Below, piece after piece: positions 9,421 through 18,738 of a DNA stretch of 64,000 nt. Source of the DNA: Arthrobacter sp. Leaf141 (GTDB taxonomy: Bacteria; Actinomycetota; Actinomycetes; Actinomycetales; Micrococcaceae). Below the pieces are notes generated by a model that saw only the letters and a list, made by a program, of their open reading frames with translations, was not told where the DNA came from and ran no database searches. Position 1 is the first letter of the stretch. Every line of letters starts with the position of its first letter. The position numbers and the translations under genes are program-made. The stretch spans positions 228 to 64,227 of the forward strand of contig NZ_LMOL01000010.1 in the NCBI RefSeq assembly GCF_001424565.1, in the 5' to 3' direction.

Positions 9421-9586
9421 GGTATGACGCCCGGCACGTTCGGGTCTTTGTTCCTGCGGCCACTGTGATTCCGGCTGCCCCGGGCTGTTGGGAAATCCGT
9501 CAGGGTTTCCGTGCGCACGGCCGGCGGAGGGAACAAGCCGACGGTGCCGGAAAACCGGCTAGGTAAGTAAAGAACGGATTTTTCCC

Positions 9587-9991
9587 TTGGATTTAATGTC
9601 AATTCTCCTCTTCGTCATGCTTGGCGTTTTCATCTTCATGATGTTCCGCCGCAACAAGAAGACGCAGCAGCAGCAGGCGCAACTCCAATCGCAGTTCGCT
9701 CCCGGCGTTGAAGTGATGACCAGCTTCGGCCTCTTCGGCCGCATCGTCGAGATCGACGACGCCGAGAACAAGGTCACCCTGGAACTCTCCCCGGGCAACC
9801 TGGCCACCGTCCACCGCCAGGCCGTCACCAAGGTCGTTGAGCCCACGGCAGTGCCGGAAGACGAAGCCCCGGCCGTACCGGATGATGCCTCCTCACTCAC
9901 CGGCCAGGAGGCCGGAACCACCGCGGCACCGCTGGAGACCCCGGACGAGACGATGAAGCGCCTCAACGACGAAGGCAAAAAGGACAGCTAG
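9587..9991 (+). CDS. yajC: Preprotein translocase subunit YajC
   Basis: Small single-pass membrane protein of the accessory Sec complex with SecD and SecF. One N-terminal transmembrane segment (LLFVMLGVFIFMMFRRNKK) is followed by the YajC domain (LQSQFAPGVEVMTSFGLFGRIVEID) and an acidic, disordered tail rich in Glu, Pro and Ala from about residue 85. The start is TTG at 9587 or the ATG three codons later (9596); no strong Shine-Dalgarno decides. It lies 95 bases ahead of secD. Confidence 0.9.
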   Translation: MDLMSILLFVMLGVFIFMMFRRNKKTQQQQAQLQSQFAPGVEVMTSFGLFGRIVEIDDAENKVTLELSPGNLATVHRQAVTKVVEPTAVPEDEAPAVPDDASSLTGQEAGTTAAPLETPDETMKRLNDEGKKDS

Positions 9992-10028
9992 TTCCGCTGC
10001 CGCCCCACTCACCTCTACCGCTGCGGAC

Positions 10029-10058
10029 AACCGCCGGTGCAGACATGCACCGGCGGTT
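10029..10058 (+). terminator. Perfect 13-bp hairpin between yajC and secD
   Basis: Arms AACCGCCGGTGCA and TGCACCGGCGGTT enclose a GACA loop. The run after the stem is TTCCTCC, not a T-tract, so it may act as a partial terminator or an RNA-processing/stability element setting yajC versus secDF levels. Confidence 0.5.
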
Positions 10059-10085
10059 CCTCCGTGAATAAGAGAAAGATCGACA

Positions 10086-11843
10086 ATGGCACGAACTGGC
10101 CCTAAGAAATCAGGCCTCAGGGTCCTGGTCTGGCTCGGCGTTATCCTCGCCGTCCTGACTGCGGTCCTGGCCGGCGGGACCCTCGCCGGGCAGGCAAGCT
10201 GGGCGCCGAAACTGGCACTGGACCTTGAAGGCGGCACCCAGATGATCCTGGCGCCCAAGGTGGAGGGCGGTTCGGACATTAACGAAGAGCAGCTCAACCA
10301 GGCCGTCTCGATCATCCGGCAGCGCGTCGACGGCTCCGGCGTCTCCGAAGCTGAAATCAGCACGCAGTCCGGGCGCAACGTAGTGGTGAGCCTCCCCGGC
10401 GTGCCGTCCAAGGAAACCCGCGACCTGATCCAGGCCTCCGCAGACATGAACTTCCGCCCCGTGCTGCTCAACGGTGCCGGCGCGGTGGTTCCCGAAGAGT
10501 CCCGGGCGCCCGAGGACCAGCTGCCGAAGCCCACGGCGGAGCCGGCCAACAGCAGCGACGTCAACTGGATCACTCCCGAGATCTACCGCGAGTTCGAGGC
10601 GCTGGACTGCGACAACCCGGCACAGGAGGAGCTGGAACGCTCCGATCCGGCCAAGCCGCTGGTCACCTGCGAGCCCGCCACCGAGACCGCACCTGCCATC
10701 AAGTACATCCTGGGTCCGGTGGAGGTCAAGGGCAGCAGCATTGTCACGTCCTCCTTCCAGCTCCAGCAGGGTGCGCAGGGCGCGGTCACCAATGACTGGG
10801 CAGTGAACATCCAGTTCGACGACGAGGGTACTGCCAAGTTCAAAGAGGTCACCGAACGCCTGAACCAGTTCTACGTGGCGGCCGGCGGCGAGTCGGGCAG
10901 CGACCCCAAGGCCCAGTTCGCCATTGTCCTGGACGACCAGGTTATCTCCGCCCCCCGGTCCCTGGCAGTCATCACCGACGGCCGGCCGCAGATCACCGGC
11001 GGCTTCACCGAAGCGTCCGCCAAGGCTCTCTCCGACCAGCTGAAGTTCGGTGCGCTTCCCATCAGCTTCGAGATCCAGAGTGACCAGCAGATTTCCGCCA
11101 CCCTGGGTGGTGAACAGCTGCGCATGGGCCTCCTGGCCGGCATCATCGGGCTCCTGCTGGTGGTGGTCTACTCGCTGTTCCAGTACCGCGCGCTGGGGTT
11201 GGTCACCATCGCCTCCCTGGTGGTGGCAGGCGCTTTGACCTATCTTGCCATCGCCATCCTCGGCTGGACTGAGAACTACCGGCTGTCGCTGGCCGGCGTG
11301 GCAGGCATCATCGTTGCCATCGGCCAGACAGCGGACTCGTTCATCGTCTACTTCGAACGCATCCGCGATGAACTGCGCGAAGGCCGCGGCCTGGTATCCG
11401 CCGTCGAAAACGGCTGGAAGCGTGCCAAGCGCACGGTCCTGGCCTCCAAGGCCGTCAACCTCCTCGCCGCCCTGGTCCTGTACTTCGTAGCGGTGGGCAA
11501 CGTCCGCGGCTTCGCGTTCACCCTGGGCCTGACGGCCCTGGCGGACCTCCTTGTGGTGTTTATGTTCACCCACCCGACCCTGCAGCTGCTGGCGCGCACC
11601 AAGTTCTTCGGCGAGGGCCACCGGTTCTCCGGCCTTGACCCCAAGAAGCTCGGAGCCGTGCCGCTGTACCGTGGTGCCGGCCGCGTGCGTACCCCTGAGG
11701 ACAAACCGGGCGTGGTCCGGACGAAGAACACCGGTGCGGCCGCAGAGGCAGAACGCCGGATGACCATCGCCGAACGCCGCCTGGCCGAAAAGCAGGAGCA
11801 GCTTGCGGGCTCGTCGAAGAACGCAGCGAAGGAGAACAAGTAA
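10086..11843 (+). CDS. secD: Protein translocase subunit SecD
   Basis: RND-family subunit that, with SecF, pulls preproteins out of SecYEG using the proton motive force. It has one N-terminal transmembrane helix (about residues 14-33), a large periplasmic-type domain starting with LALDLEGGTQMIL, and five C-terminal transmembrane helices from about residue 345. The 585-residue length is typical for actinobacteria. The cytoplasmic tail is basic and Ala/Glu-rich. The stop codon overlaps the secF ATG by one base (TAATG), so the two are translationally coupled. Confidence 0.95.
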   Translation: MARTGPKKSGLRVLVWLGVILAVLTAVLAGGTLAGQASWAPKLALDLEGGTQMILAPKVEGGSDINEEQLNQAVSIIRQRVDGSGVSEAEISTQSGRNVVVSLPGVPSKETRDLIQASADMNFRPVLLNGAGAVVPEESRAPEDQLPKPTAEPANSSDVNWITPEIYREFEALDCDNPAQEELERSDPAKPLVTCEPATETAPAIKYILGPVEVKGSSIVTSSFQLQQGAQGAVTNDWAVNIQFDDEGTAKFKEVTERLNQFYVAAGGESGSDPKAQFAIVLDDQVISAPRSLAVITDGRPQITGGFTEASAKALSDQLKFGALPISFEIQSDQQISATLGGEQLRMGLLAGIIGLLLVVVYSLFQYRALGLVTIASLVVAGALTYLAIAILGWTENYRLSLAGVAGIIVAIGQTADSFIVYFERIRDELREGRGLVSAVENGWKRAKRTVLASKAVNLLAALVLYFVAVGNVRGFAFTLGLTALADLLVVFMFTHPTLQLLARTKFFGEGHRFSGLDPKKLGAVPLYRGAGRVRTPEDKPGVVRTKNTGAAAEAERRMTIAERRLAEKQEQLAGSSKNAAKENK

Positions 11844-12859
11844 TGCCAAGCTTCGCCAATTTCGGTAACGAGCTTTACACCGGCAAGCGGTCCTACAACT
11901 TCGTGGGCGCCAAAAAGATCTGGTTCATCATCGCGGCCGTGGGGGTGGCCCTGTCCATCATCATTCCGGTGGCCAAGGGCGGGTTCAACCTGGGCATCGA
12001 GTTCCGGGGCGGCTCTGAATTCACGGTCTCCAACGTCCAGAGCACGGACGCCGCCCTGGGCGAGCAGGTTGTCACGGACGTCGTTGCGGGCAGTGTTCCG
12101 CGCGTCGCCAACGTGGCCGGAACCACCATGCGGATCCAAACGGACAAACTCACCGATGACGAGACCCTCCGGATCAAGGAAGGCCTCGCCACGGCCTACG
12201 GGGTCACCGTCGACGAGGTGACGTCCACGTTCGTGGGCCCCACCTGGGGTGCTGACGTGACAAAGCAGGCGCTGATCGGCCTGGTGGTCTTTGTGCTGCT
12301 GGCTGCGGTGCTGATGGCGTTGTACTTCCGGACCTGGAAAATGTCGCTGTCCGCGATAGCCGGCATGGTGGTGACCATGTTCATCACGGCCGGGGTCTAT
12401 GCCCTCAGCGACTTTGAGGTCACACCGTCCGCCATCATCGGCTTCCTGACCGTGCTCAGCTACTCGCTGTACGACACGGTGGTGGTGTTCGACAAGATCC
12501 GGGAAAACACCTCCGAGCTGGACGCCTCCACCCGGCGTACCTTCGCCGAGGAGGTCAACCTGGCGGTCAACCAGACCCTGGTCCGGTCCATCAACACGAT
12601 GATGGTTGCGATCCTGCCCGTGGGCGCCATCCTGTTCATCGGTGCCGGCCTGCTGGGGGCGGGCACCTTGCGTGACCTGTCGCTGGCACTGTTCGTTGGC
12701 ATCCTGATCGGCACGGCTGCCACCATTTTTGTGGCAGCCCCCATGTACGCACTGCTGCGCCAGAAGGAACCCGACCTGCTCAAACAGGAGAAGCGGGTGG
12801 AGCAGCGGCGCGCCGCGTCGGCCGGGAACACGCCGGCTGCAGAGGCTGCCACAGCCTAA
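11843..12859 (+). CDS. secF: Protein translocase subunit SecF
   Basis: Partner of SecD in the accessory Sec complex. It shows the first transmembrane helix (about residues 28-48), the GIEFRGGSEFTV start of the external domain, and the conserved SecF segment YSLYDTVVVFDKIREN in the C-terminal five-helix block. Length 338 residues, normal. It is directly coupled to secD and is followed by a long terminator hairpin before the (p)ppGpp gene. Confidence 0.95.
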   Translation: MPSFANFGNELYTGKRSYNFVGAKKIWFIIAAVGVALSIIIPVAKGGFNLGIEFRGGSEFTVSNVQSTDAALGEQVVTDVVAGSVPRVANVAGTTMRIQTDKLTDDETLRIKEGLATAYGVTVDEVTSTFVGPTWGADVTKQALIGLVVFVLLAAVLMALYFRTWKMSLSAIAGMVVTMFITAGVYALSDFEVTPSAIIGFLTVLSYSLYDTVVVFDKIRENTSELDASTRRTFAEEVNLAVNQTLVRSINTMMVAILPVGAILFIGAGLLGAGTLRDLSLALFVGILIGTAATIFVAAPMYALLRQKEPDLLKQEKRVEQRRAASAGNTPAAEAATA

Positions 12860-12877
12860 GGCCGGCACCGCACGTCC

Positions 12878-12928
12878 ACGGATGGGCCGTACAGCGTATT
12901 CATTGCGCCGTGCGGCCCATCCGTTATT
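12878..12928 (+). terminator. Terminator of the yajC-secDF operon
   Basis: Arms ACGGATGGGCCG (12878-12889) and CGGCCCATCCGT (12913-12924) form a perfect 12-bp stem with a 23-base loop, followed by TATTTG. It separates secF from the downstream rsh gene. Confidence 0.7.
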
Positions 12929-12962
12929 TGGGGCCGGTTAGAGAACTCGACGCGCTGAGGAA

Positions 12963-12968
12963 TAGACT
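12963..12968 (+). promoter_or_regulatory. -10 element TAGACT upstream of the (p)ppGpp gene
   Basis: TAGACT just after the secF terminator. A start near 12975 would leave the GTG at 12983 without a ribosome binding site but would include the GAGGGG that serves the TTG at 13001. Confidence 0.5.
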
Positions 12969-13000
12969 GAGGTAATTAAACGGTGGTGAGGGGTACTTCA

Positions 13001-15388
13001 TTGGAAGAACGTTCGGCGTCGGCTACTGCGGCTCAGGGTAAAGTCCCTGCCGACGTGCAGGCAGGGACTGCGCCTGCGGCGCGCCCGGGTTCCCTGGTAC
13101 CGGTTGACAACTCCGGCTCGCGACCCACCTTTCCGGGCCGCCGGGAACGGACCCGGTCCCGGCTGGCACGGCTGACCGGCCGCGGCGCGGCGAGTTACTC
13201 GCCCATCCTGGAACCCCTGCTGCGGACTGTCCGCGCCAACAACCCCAAAGAGGACTTCGACCTCATCCAACGCGCCTTCGACGTTGCTGAACAAAGCCAC
13301 CGCGGGCAAAAGCGCAAGAGCGGCGATCCCTACATCACCCACCCCGTTGCGGTGGCCACCATCCTCGCCGAACTGGGCCTCAGCGGCACCACCCTGGCCG
13401 CGGCGCTCCTGCACGACACCGTGGAGGACACCCCATACACACTGGCGGACCTGAAACGCGACTTCGGTCCGGAAGTGGCCATGCTGGTGGACGGCGTCAC
13501 CAAGCTGGACAAGGTCAGCTTCGGCGAGGCGGCCCAGTCCGAGACCGTCCGCAAAATGGTTGTGGCCATGGCCAAGGACATCCGCGTGCTGATGATCAAG
13601 TTGGCCGACCGCCTGCACAACGCCCGCACGTGGCGTTTTGTCTCCGCTGAGTCCTCGGCCCGCAAGGCGCGCGAAACCCTCGAAATCTTCGCCCCGCTGG
13701 CCCACCGGCTGGGTATGAACACCATCAAGTGGGAGCTCGAGGATCTGTCGTTCGCCGCCCTGTATCCCAAGGTGTACGAAGAGATTGTCCGGATGGTGGG
13801 GGACCGCACCCCCGAACGGGAAAAGAGCCTCGGGGTGATCCGGGACCAGATCACGGATGACCTCCGCACGGCACGGATCAAGGCGACCATCACCGGCCGG
13901 CCCAAGCACTACTACTCCATCTACCAGAAGATGATTGTCCGCGACAAGGACTTTGACGATATCAACGACCTGATGGGCGTCCGTGTCCTGGTGGACTCCG
14001 TCCGGGACTGCTACGCGGCCCTGGGCACCATGCATTCGCGCTGGAACCCCTTGCCGGGCAGGTTCAAGGATTACATCGCGATGCCCAAGTTCAACATGTA
14101 CCAGTCGCTGCACACCACGGTGATTGGTCCCGGCGGCAAACCCGTGGAAATCCAGATCAGGACCCACGAAATGCACCGCCGGGCTGAATACGGCGTGGCG
14201 GCGCACTGGAAGTACAAGGACCAGCCCAACAGGACCGCGGTGGGGCCGGGGAGCCCGCGCGACGGTGACATGGGGTGGCTGCGTTCCCTGGTGGACTGGC
14301 AGCAGGAGACCTCCGATCCCGGCGAGTTCCTCGATTCGCTGCGGTTTGAAATCAACGCCCGCGAAGTGTTTGTCTTCACGCCCAAGGGTGAGGTGATGGC
14401 CCTTCCGGCCGGGTCCACCCCCGTGGACTTCGCATACTCGGTGCACACAGAGGTGGGGCACCGGACCATCGGCGCCCGCGTCAACGGCAAACTGGTGCCG
14501 CTCAACAGCGAACTGAACCATGGCGACTGGGTGGAGATCTTCACCTCGAAAGCCGAAGGCGCCGGCCCCAGCCAGGACTGGCAGCACTTCGTCAAGAGCG
14601 CCCGGGCCCGGAACAAGATCCGGCAGTGGTTCAGCAAGGAACGCCGCGAAGAAGCCATCGACAGGGGCAAGGAACTGCTGACCCGTGCCATGCGGAAGCA
14701 GAACCTGCCGTTGCAGCGCCTGATGACCCACGAGGCACTTGCCGCGGTGGCCGAAGAGTTCAAGTACGTGGACATTTCCGGCCTCTACGCCGGGGTGGGC
14801 GACGGTCATACGTCCGCGCAGTCCGTGATGGAAAAGCTCGTGGAGAGCCTGGGCGGCAACGAGAACGCCGACGACGACATCACCGAAGTCAGCATTCCGA
14901 CCCAGGTGACCAAGGCACGTTTCTCGGACTCGGGCGTGGTGGTCCGCGGCGTAGGCGACGTGTGGGTCAAGCTCGCCCGGTGCTGCACGCCGGTCCCGCC
15001 CGACCCCATTCTGGGCTTCGTCACCCGGGGCTCTGGCGTTTCCGTGCACCGTACCGACTGCACCAACATATCGGACCTGAAAGACCAGCCGGACCGGATT
15101 GTCGACGTGGACTGGGCACCCACCCAATCCAGCGTTTTCCTTGTGGAAATCCAGGTGGAAGCCCTGGACCGGAAATCCCTGCTGTCCGACGTCACCCGGA
15201 TCCTGTCCGAGAACCACGTCAACATCCTGGCTGCAAGTGTGCACACCTCCACCGACCGCGTGGCCATCTCAAAGTTCGCCTTCGAGATGGGGGACCCCAA
15301 GTACCTCAGCCACGTCCTGAGCGCCGTCCGCAGGATCGACGGGGTCTTCGACGTGTACCGCACCACCGGGAACAAGCGTCGGAGCTAA
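13001..15388 (+). CDS. rel: Bifunctional (p)ppGpp synthetase/hydrolase (RSH)
   Basis: Long RelA/SpoT homologue controlling the stringent response. Domains in order: HD hydrolase ([26 protein letters not shown]), synthetase ([28 protein letters not shown]), TGS ([27 protein letters not shown]), a Cys-containing segment ([14 protein letters not shown]) and a C-terminal ACT domain. The RFKD motif is the RXKD form known from bifunctional enzymes. I place the start at the TTG at 13001 (795 residues) because GAGGGG lies 7-12 bases upstream; a GTG at 12983 would add six residues. The last 120 bases overlap the convergent AbiEi-like gene. Confidence 0.94.
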   Translation: MEERSASATAAQGKVPADVQAGTAPAARPGSLVPVDNSGSRPTFPGRRERTRSRLARLTGRGAASYSPILEPLLRTVRANNPKEDFDLIQRAFDVAEQSHRGQKRKSGDPYITHPVAVATILAELGLSGTTLAAALLHDTVEDTPYTLADLKRDFGPEVAMLVDGVTKLDKVSFGEAAQSETVRKMVVAMAKDIRVLMIKLADRLHNARTWRFVSAESSARKARETLEIFAPLAHRLGMNTIKWELEDLSFAALYPKVYEEIVRMVGDRTPEREKSLGVIRDQITDDLRTARIKATITGRPKHYYSIYQKMIVRDKDFDDINDLMGVRVLVDSVRDCYAALGTMHSRWNPLPGRFKDYIAMPKFNMYQSLHTTVIGPGGKPVEIQIRTHEMHRRAEYGVAAHWKYKDQPNRTAVGPGSPRDGDMGWLRSLVDWQQETSDPGEFLDSLRFEINAREVFVFTPKGEVMALPAGSTPVDFAYSVHTEVGHRTIGARVNGKLVPLNSELNHGDWVEIFTSKAEGAGPSQDWQHFVKSARARNKIRQWFSKERREEAIDRGKELLTRAMRKQNLPLQRLMTHEALAAVAEEFKYVDISGLYAGVGDGHTSAQSVMEKLVESLGGNENADDDITEVSIPTQVTKARFSDSGVVVRGVGDVWVKLARCCTPVPPDPILGFVTRGSGVSVHRTDCTNISDLKDQPDRIVDVDWAPTQSSVFLVEIQVEALDRKSLLSDVTRILSENHVNILAASVHTSTDRVAISKFAFEMGDPKYLSHVLSAVRRIDGVFDVYRTTGNKRRS

Positions 15389-15973
15389 CCTGGCCAGTTT
15401 GGCCAGGGCAGCGCGTTTGTGGGGCACCCGCGGTGACGCCTCGATGGCCAGCACCAGCAACCTGAGCCTGACGTCATTCTGCGGCCTGGCAAGGAGGTTC
15501 GCCAGTGCAGGGACGGCGCGGCCCTCCTCCACGTGGAGGGCCACGTCCACGGCTGTCCGCAGCGGGCTGGAGACCATCAGGCCGCCCAGGCTGACCACAT
15601 CGAAAGGCCCGAGCCTCACCTCGTGCAGGGTGCAGCCCCTGGTGTTGCGCAGGCTGGAGACGCGGCGCTTGGCGTCCACCAGCAGCGCCAGCCGGTCCGG
15701 TTCAGCCGCGCAGCCGTAAATCCAGGCAGCGGTCATGCGGCCTGCCACCACCCTGCGGCGGACCTGTAAGGGGACAGCACCCGCTGCCGCCCGGGCCCGC
15801 AGCTGGCTCGATACCTGGACTTCCGGCAGGACATAGCCGTGCTGGTGGATTCTTGCCAGCAGCCCGTCAGCTGCCAGCGCCTGGAGTTCCGGCCACGCAA
15901 AGGGCAACCCTGGGACATACAAGTCGGGAAACTGGTGCCCGGGACTGCCGGGCGGGGCTGGAGGGGATGCCAT
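15269..15973 (-). CDS. AbiEi-antitoxin-like DNA-binding protein, solo
   Basis: A 234-residue protein resembling the AbiEi antitoxin / type IV TA winged-helix family: an N-terminal domain with [20 protein letters not shown] resembles the winged helix, and the [27 protein letters not shown] stretch resembles the AbiEi C-terminal motif. No AbiEii-type nucleotidyltransferase lies next to it, so it is not a recognisable toxin-antitoxin pair; solo AbiEi-like genes are common in actinobacteria. AGGA sits 7-10 bases before the ATG. Its last 40 codons are read from the antisense strand of the (p)ppGpp synthetase gene, a 120-base convergent overlap. Function unknown. Confidence 0.72.
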   Translation of the reverse strand: MASPPAPPGSPGHQFPDLYVPGLPFAWPELQALAADGLLARIHQHGYVLPEVQVSSQLRARAAAGAVPLQVRRRVVAGRMTAAWIYGCAAEPDRLALLVDAKRRVSSLRNTRGCTLHEVRLGPFDVVSLGGLMVSSPLRTAVDVALHVEEGRAVPALANLLARPQNDVRLRLLVLAIEASPRVPHKRAALAKLARLAPTLVPGGAVHVEDPVDPADGAQDVAEVLGVPHLEGEL

Positions 15974-16004
15974 CCGTCAATCCTGCCCCGGGAGCGTTAA
16001 CTGA

Positions 16005-16094
16005 CACAGGCCCGGTCCCGGTCATGTGGATAACCGGGCCCGGACCTGTGGTCTGTTGGTGGCGCAGCGGTCAGCGCCGCAGATCCGCCACCAA
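16005..16094. terminator. Two tandem hairpins downstream of the DUF349 gene
   Basis: Arms 16005-16022 and 16033-16050 pair over 18 positions with two mismatches around a 10-base loop. A second perfect 9-bp stem (TTGGTGGCG at 16056-16064, CGCCACCAA at 16086-16094) begins three bases past the DUF349 stop on the minus strand. Neither has a T-tract on the minus strand. Most likely they end the minus-strand transcript. Confidence 0.5.
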
Positions 16095-16097
16095 GGT

Positions 16098-17717
16098 TCA
16101 GCTCAGTTCGCTGGCCGAGCGCTGGATCTGGTCAAGCCAGGCCTGGCGCGCCTCGAGGGCCTCCTGGGCTGCCTTGATTTTGCGCTGGTCGCCGGTCTTC
16201 TCGGCCTTGGCCAGGTCATCCTGCAGGCCCGCGATGGCGGATTCCAGCTGGGACAGGGCGCTGTTGGTGCGGGCCTTACGCTCCGGGTTGGAGCGCTGCC
16301 ACTGCTCTTCCTCGGCGTGGCGCACTGCGTCCTCAACCTTGCGGAGACCGGCTTCGATGCGTCCCATATCGGCACGGGGCACCTTGCCGGCTTCTTCCCA
16401 GCGGTCCCGGACGGACTGCAGGGCCTTCTTCGCGGCGCCGAGGTCCTTGATCGGGAGGATGGCAGTGGCTTCGCTGAGCAGGGCTTCCTTGGCGGTGAGG
16501 TTGACCGAGTACTCCTGGTCGATCTCATCGTTGGCAGCCTGGCGTGAGGTGAAGAAGACGTCCTGGGCGGCACGGAACCGGGCCCACAGCGCGTCGTCGT
16601 CCTTGCGGCTGGCGCGCGGGGAAGCTTTCCACTGGTCCATCAGGCGGCGGTACTCGCCGGCTGCGTAACCCCAGTCGGTTGAGCCCGACAGTTCCTCGGC
16701 TTCGGCGATCAGCTTTTCCTTAGCGGACTTTGCCGCGGAGTTGTTGCTGTCCAGCTGCGAGAAGTAGGCCCGACGGTGCCTGTCGAACACCGTGCGGGCG
16801 GCACGGAACCGCTTCCACAGCTGGTCCTCATTGCTGCGGCCCAGGCGGACGCCGCTCTTCTGCGCGGTCTTCCAGCTTTCGAAGAGGTCGTTCATCCGGG
16901 CGGAGGAGGTCTTCCACTGCGTCTGCGCGGGGTCCTGGCCGGAAATCTGTTCGGCCTCGGCCACTATGGCTTCCCGGGCGGCGAGCTCGGCGGTGCGGAC
17001 GGCGTCGTGCTCCGCCTTTTCTGTCTTCTCCAGCTCGGTGATCTGGCCCGCGAGGCTGTCCAGGCGGGCCTCTGCTGAGCGGAGGTCGCCCACCATGTTG
17101 CGCTCGGCAAGCTGCTCGCGCAAGTGCGTCACGGTCTTCTGCATGTCGGTGCTGGGGGCCTTGGAAGCCACCCGCTGCTCCAGCAGGACAACCTGGGCAA
17201 GGACATCGTCGAATTTGCGCGCGAAGTAGGCCAGGGCCTCGTCGTTGCTGACATCCGGGTACTGGCCCACGGGGTGTTCGCCGCCGTCGATGGTCAGGAA
17301 TACGTGGCCGTCACCCTCAACGCGGCCCCACTTTGCGGCCTCGGCCAGTGAGGTTGCGGAAGGAGCCTGGACCGACGCGGCAGCCGGTGCGGCAGCAGCG
17401 GGCTTGGGCCGGGACGCAAAAGCGGCGGGTGACGGGGCAGCAGGCCGCGCGGCCGGTGCCGCGGGCGCTTCCGCTGGAGGGGTCACCTCGGCGGGTGCGC
17501 CAGCCGCCGGAGCCTCCTCTGCGGGAGCGGCAGCCGCCGGGGTCTCCTCAGCAGGAGCCTCCTGAGCCGGAGCCTCCTCAGAAGGGGCGTCCGCAACGGG
17601 AGCCTCCTCAGCCGGAGCCGCAGTTGTGGTGGTTGCATCAGCGCCTGGGGCCTCGGCCACCGGGGCCACCTCGGTCAGGTCTGTTGCTGTTTCGTCGGAT
17701 TTCTGACTGTCTGTCAC
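16098..17717 (-). CDS. DUF349 domain repeat protein
   Basis: A 539-residue protein with an N-terminal low-complexity region (about residues 15-115) rich in Ala, Pro and Glu with repeated EEAPA-like units, followed by repeated alpha-helical DUF349 units. The repeats are visible by their recurring W-x-R-F-R-A-A-x-x-x-F-x-x-R pattern (LWKRFRAARTVFDRHR, LWARFRAAQDVFFTSR). The protein has no signal peptide and is predicted to be mostly coiled coil. DUF349 proteins are widespread in actinobacteria and their function is not established. The start is GTG. The next gene upstream on the same strand is the cyclophilin. Confidence 0.85.
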   Translation of the reverse strand: MTDSQKSDETATDLTEVAPVAEAPGADATTTTAAPAEEAPVADAPSEEAPAQEAPAEETPAAAAPAEEAPAAGAPAEVTPPAEAPAAPAARPAAPSPAAFASRPKPAAAAPAAASVQAPSATSLAEAAKWGRVEGDGHVFLTIDGGEHPVGQYPDVSNDEALAYFARKFDDVLAQVVLLEQRVASKAPSTDMQKTVTHLREQLAERNMVGDLRSAEARLDSLAGQITELEKTEKAEHDAVRTAELAAREAIVAEAEQISGQDPAQTQWKTSSARMNDLFESWKTAQKSGVRLGRSNEDQLWKRFRAARTVFDRHRRAYFSQLDSNNSAAKSAKEKLIAEAEELSGSTDWGYAAGEYRRLMDQWKASPRASRKDDDALWARFRAAQDVFFTSRQAANDEIDQEYSVNLTAKEALLSEATAILPIKDLGAAKKALQSVRDRWEEAGKVPRADMGRIEAGLRKVEDAVRHAEEEQWQRSNPERKARTNSALSQLESAIAGLQDDLAKAEKTGDQRKIKAAQEALEARQAWLDQIQRSASELS

Positions 17718-17757
17718 CGCTAAAAGTCTTTCGCTTGGAGGAAAATACTCACGTACT

Positions 17758-17782
17758 GCGCCCGGGCCGGAGGCCAGGGCGC
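17758..17782 (-). terminator. GC-rich hairpin after the cyclophilin gene
   Basis: GCGCCC/GGGCGC arms with an inner GGCC-GGA-GGCC hairpin abut the stop codon of the minus-strand cyclophilin gene. No T-tract follows, so termination is uncertain. Confidence 0.45.
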
Positions 17783-18598
17783 CTACTTCAGAGAGAACGA
17801 GTCTATCGTGACTGGTTCCCGTGGCGAGCCGTCCGTGTCGCTGGTGACCGGCGTGATGCCTGCGGCCGCAAGATTGGCCACCGTTTCAAGGCCGGACGTC
17901 ACCTTGCCCACCACCGTGTAGCCACCCGCAGTGTCCGCGGGAATTGCCGTGTCCTTGTACACAATGAAGAACTGCCGGCCGTTGCCGTAAGCGTTGTTCG
18001 CGCTCCTGGCCACGGCAATGCTGCCCGCCGGATAGACGTTGTCCGTGGGCGTGTTTTCCAGCGGCCCCCACGTGAACGCGGCGTCGGCGTTCCCGGTGCC
18101 GTCCGTTGAACCGCACTGCAGGAGCCCGAACGATTCGCCGGTGGTCAGGCGGTGGCAGCCTTTTCCGTTGTAGTAGCCCTCGGTGCTCAGCGCCGACAGG
18201 ACGGCTGCGGCCTGCGGCGCCTTGGTGCCGTCAATCTCAACGCCCAGCGGGCTGCCGTTAAGCACCAGGTCCCCCGTGAAGGTCTTCCCGGCGGCGGTGT
18301 CCGGAGCAGGGATATCGGGTCCGTTGGCGGTCTGGGCGGGGCTGGGGGTGGGTTCCGCGGACGCCGACGGGTTCGTCAGGCCGGCCTGCGCGGCCGCGTA
18401 TTCGTCCTCGGTAGGGTTCCCGGAAAACGCGGTGAGCTGGAGGACGACGGCGAGGACCACGGCGGTGGCGCCGGCACCGGCGGCCACAAGGTTGTCGCGC
18501 TTGCGGCGGCCCTCCTGCACACGCCGGAGCTCACGTTTGGCTTCCATCTGCTGGATGCGCCGTTTGGTTTCGCGGGCGTTGCGGGAACTGGCCGCCAA
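17783..18598 (-). CDS. Membrane-anchored cyclophilin-type peptidyl-prolyl isomerase
   Basis: A 271-residue protein with a basic N-terminus, one transmembrane segment (about residues 35-58), a Pro/Ser/Thr linker, and a cyclophilin-like domain (GVEIDGTKAPQAAAVLSAL, KGCHRLTTG, NGRQFFIVYKD). The orientation is probably N-in with the domain outside, so it may help fold exported proteins. The active-site block usually ending in QGGD reads LLQCGSTDGTG here, so catalytic efficiency is uncertain. The start is a TTG at 18598 with an excellent GAGGAG 5-10 bases upstream; longer in-frame starts reach into the hisS promoter region and are unlikely. Confidence 0.85.
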   Translation of the reverse strand: MAASSRNARETKRRIQQMEAKRELRRVQEGRRKRDNLVAAGAGATAVVLAVVLQLTAFSGNPTEDEYAAAQAGLTNPSASAEPTPSPAQTANGPDIPAPDTAAGKTFTGDLVLNGSPLGVEIDGTKAPQAAAVLSALSTEGYYNGKGCHRLTTGESFGLLQCGSTDGTGNADAAFTWGPLENTPTDNVYPAGSIAVARSANNAYGNGRQFFIVYKDTAIPADTAGGYTVVGKVTSGLETVANLAAAGITPVTSDTDGSPREPVTIDSFSLK

Positions 18599-18707
18599 GG
18601 GTCCTCCTCGTGAGTCGGGCTGCCGCACCGGAGCCTTCCGGCCCGTGATGCAGGGATGTGGCGGCCGGGCCGCACCGCCCGCCGCATTAGAGATGCACAA
18701 GGATGGC

Positions 18708-18738
18708 GCATAAACTGACTGCCGCACACAGTTTATGC
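18708..18738. promoter_or_regulatory. Divergent promoter dyad between the cyclophilin gene and hisS
   Basis: A perfect 10-bp inverted repeat, GCATAAACTG (18708-18717) and CAGTTTATGC (18729-18738), with an 11-base spacer. Each arm contains TAAACT, a possible -10, on the strand that would transcribe hisS (right) or the cyclophilin gene (left). It could be a shared promoter, an operator, or both. Confidence 0.5.

Noticed and set aside
9421..9586. Riboswitch or arrest peptide leader before yajC-secDF
   Set aside because: The leader is long and has a short ORF at 9424-9468, but it has no arrest-like motif and its ATG is too close to the TAGACT box to be leaderless.
10110..12868. Long antisense frames across secD and secF
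   Set aside because: Both lie over genes with clear SecD/SecF motifs and membrane helices. The antisense products are rich in Gly, Gln, Val and Asp without domain signals, typical of shadow frames.
15269..15973. A complete AbiE toxin-antitoxin pair
   Set aside because: Only an AbiEi-like protein is present. There is no nucleotidyltransferase toxin on either side, so it is listed as a solo gene.
16056..16094. tRNA-like fragment between the DUF349 and AbiEi-like genes
   Set aside because: The 5' part resembles an acceptor and D-arm, but there is no anticodon arm, T-loop or normal length. It is better read as a hairpin.
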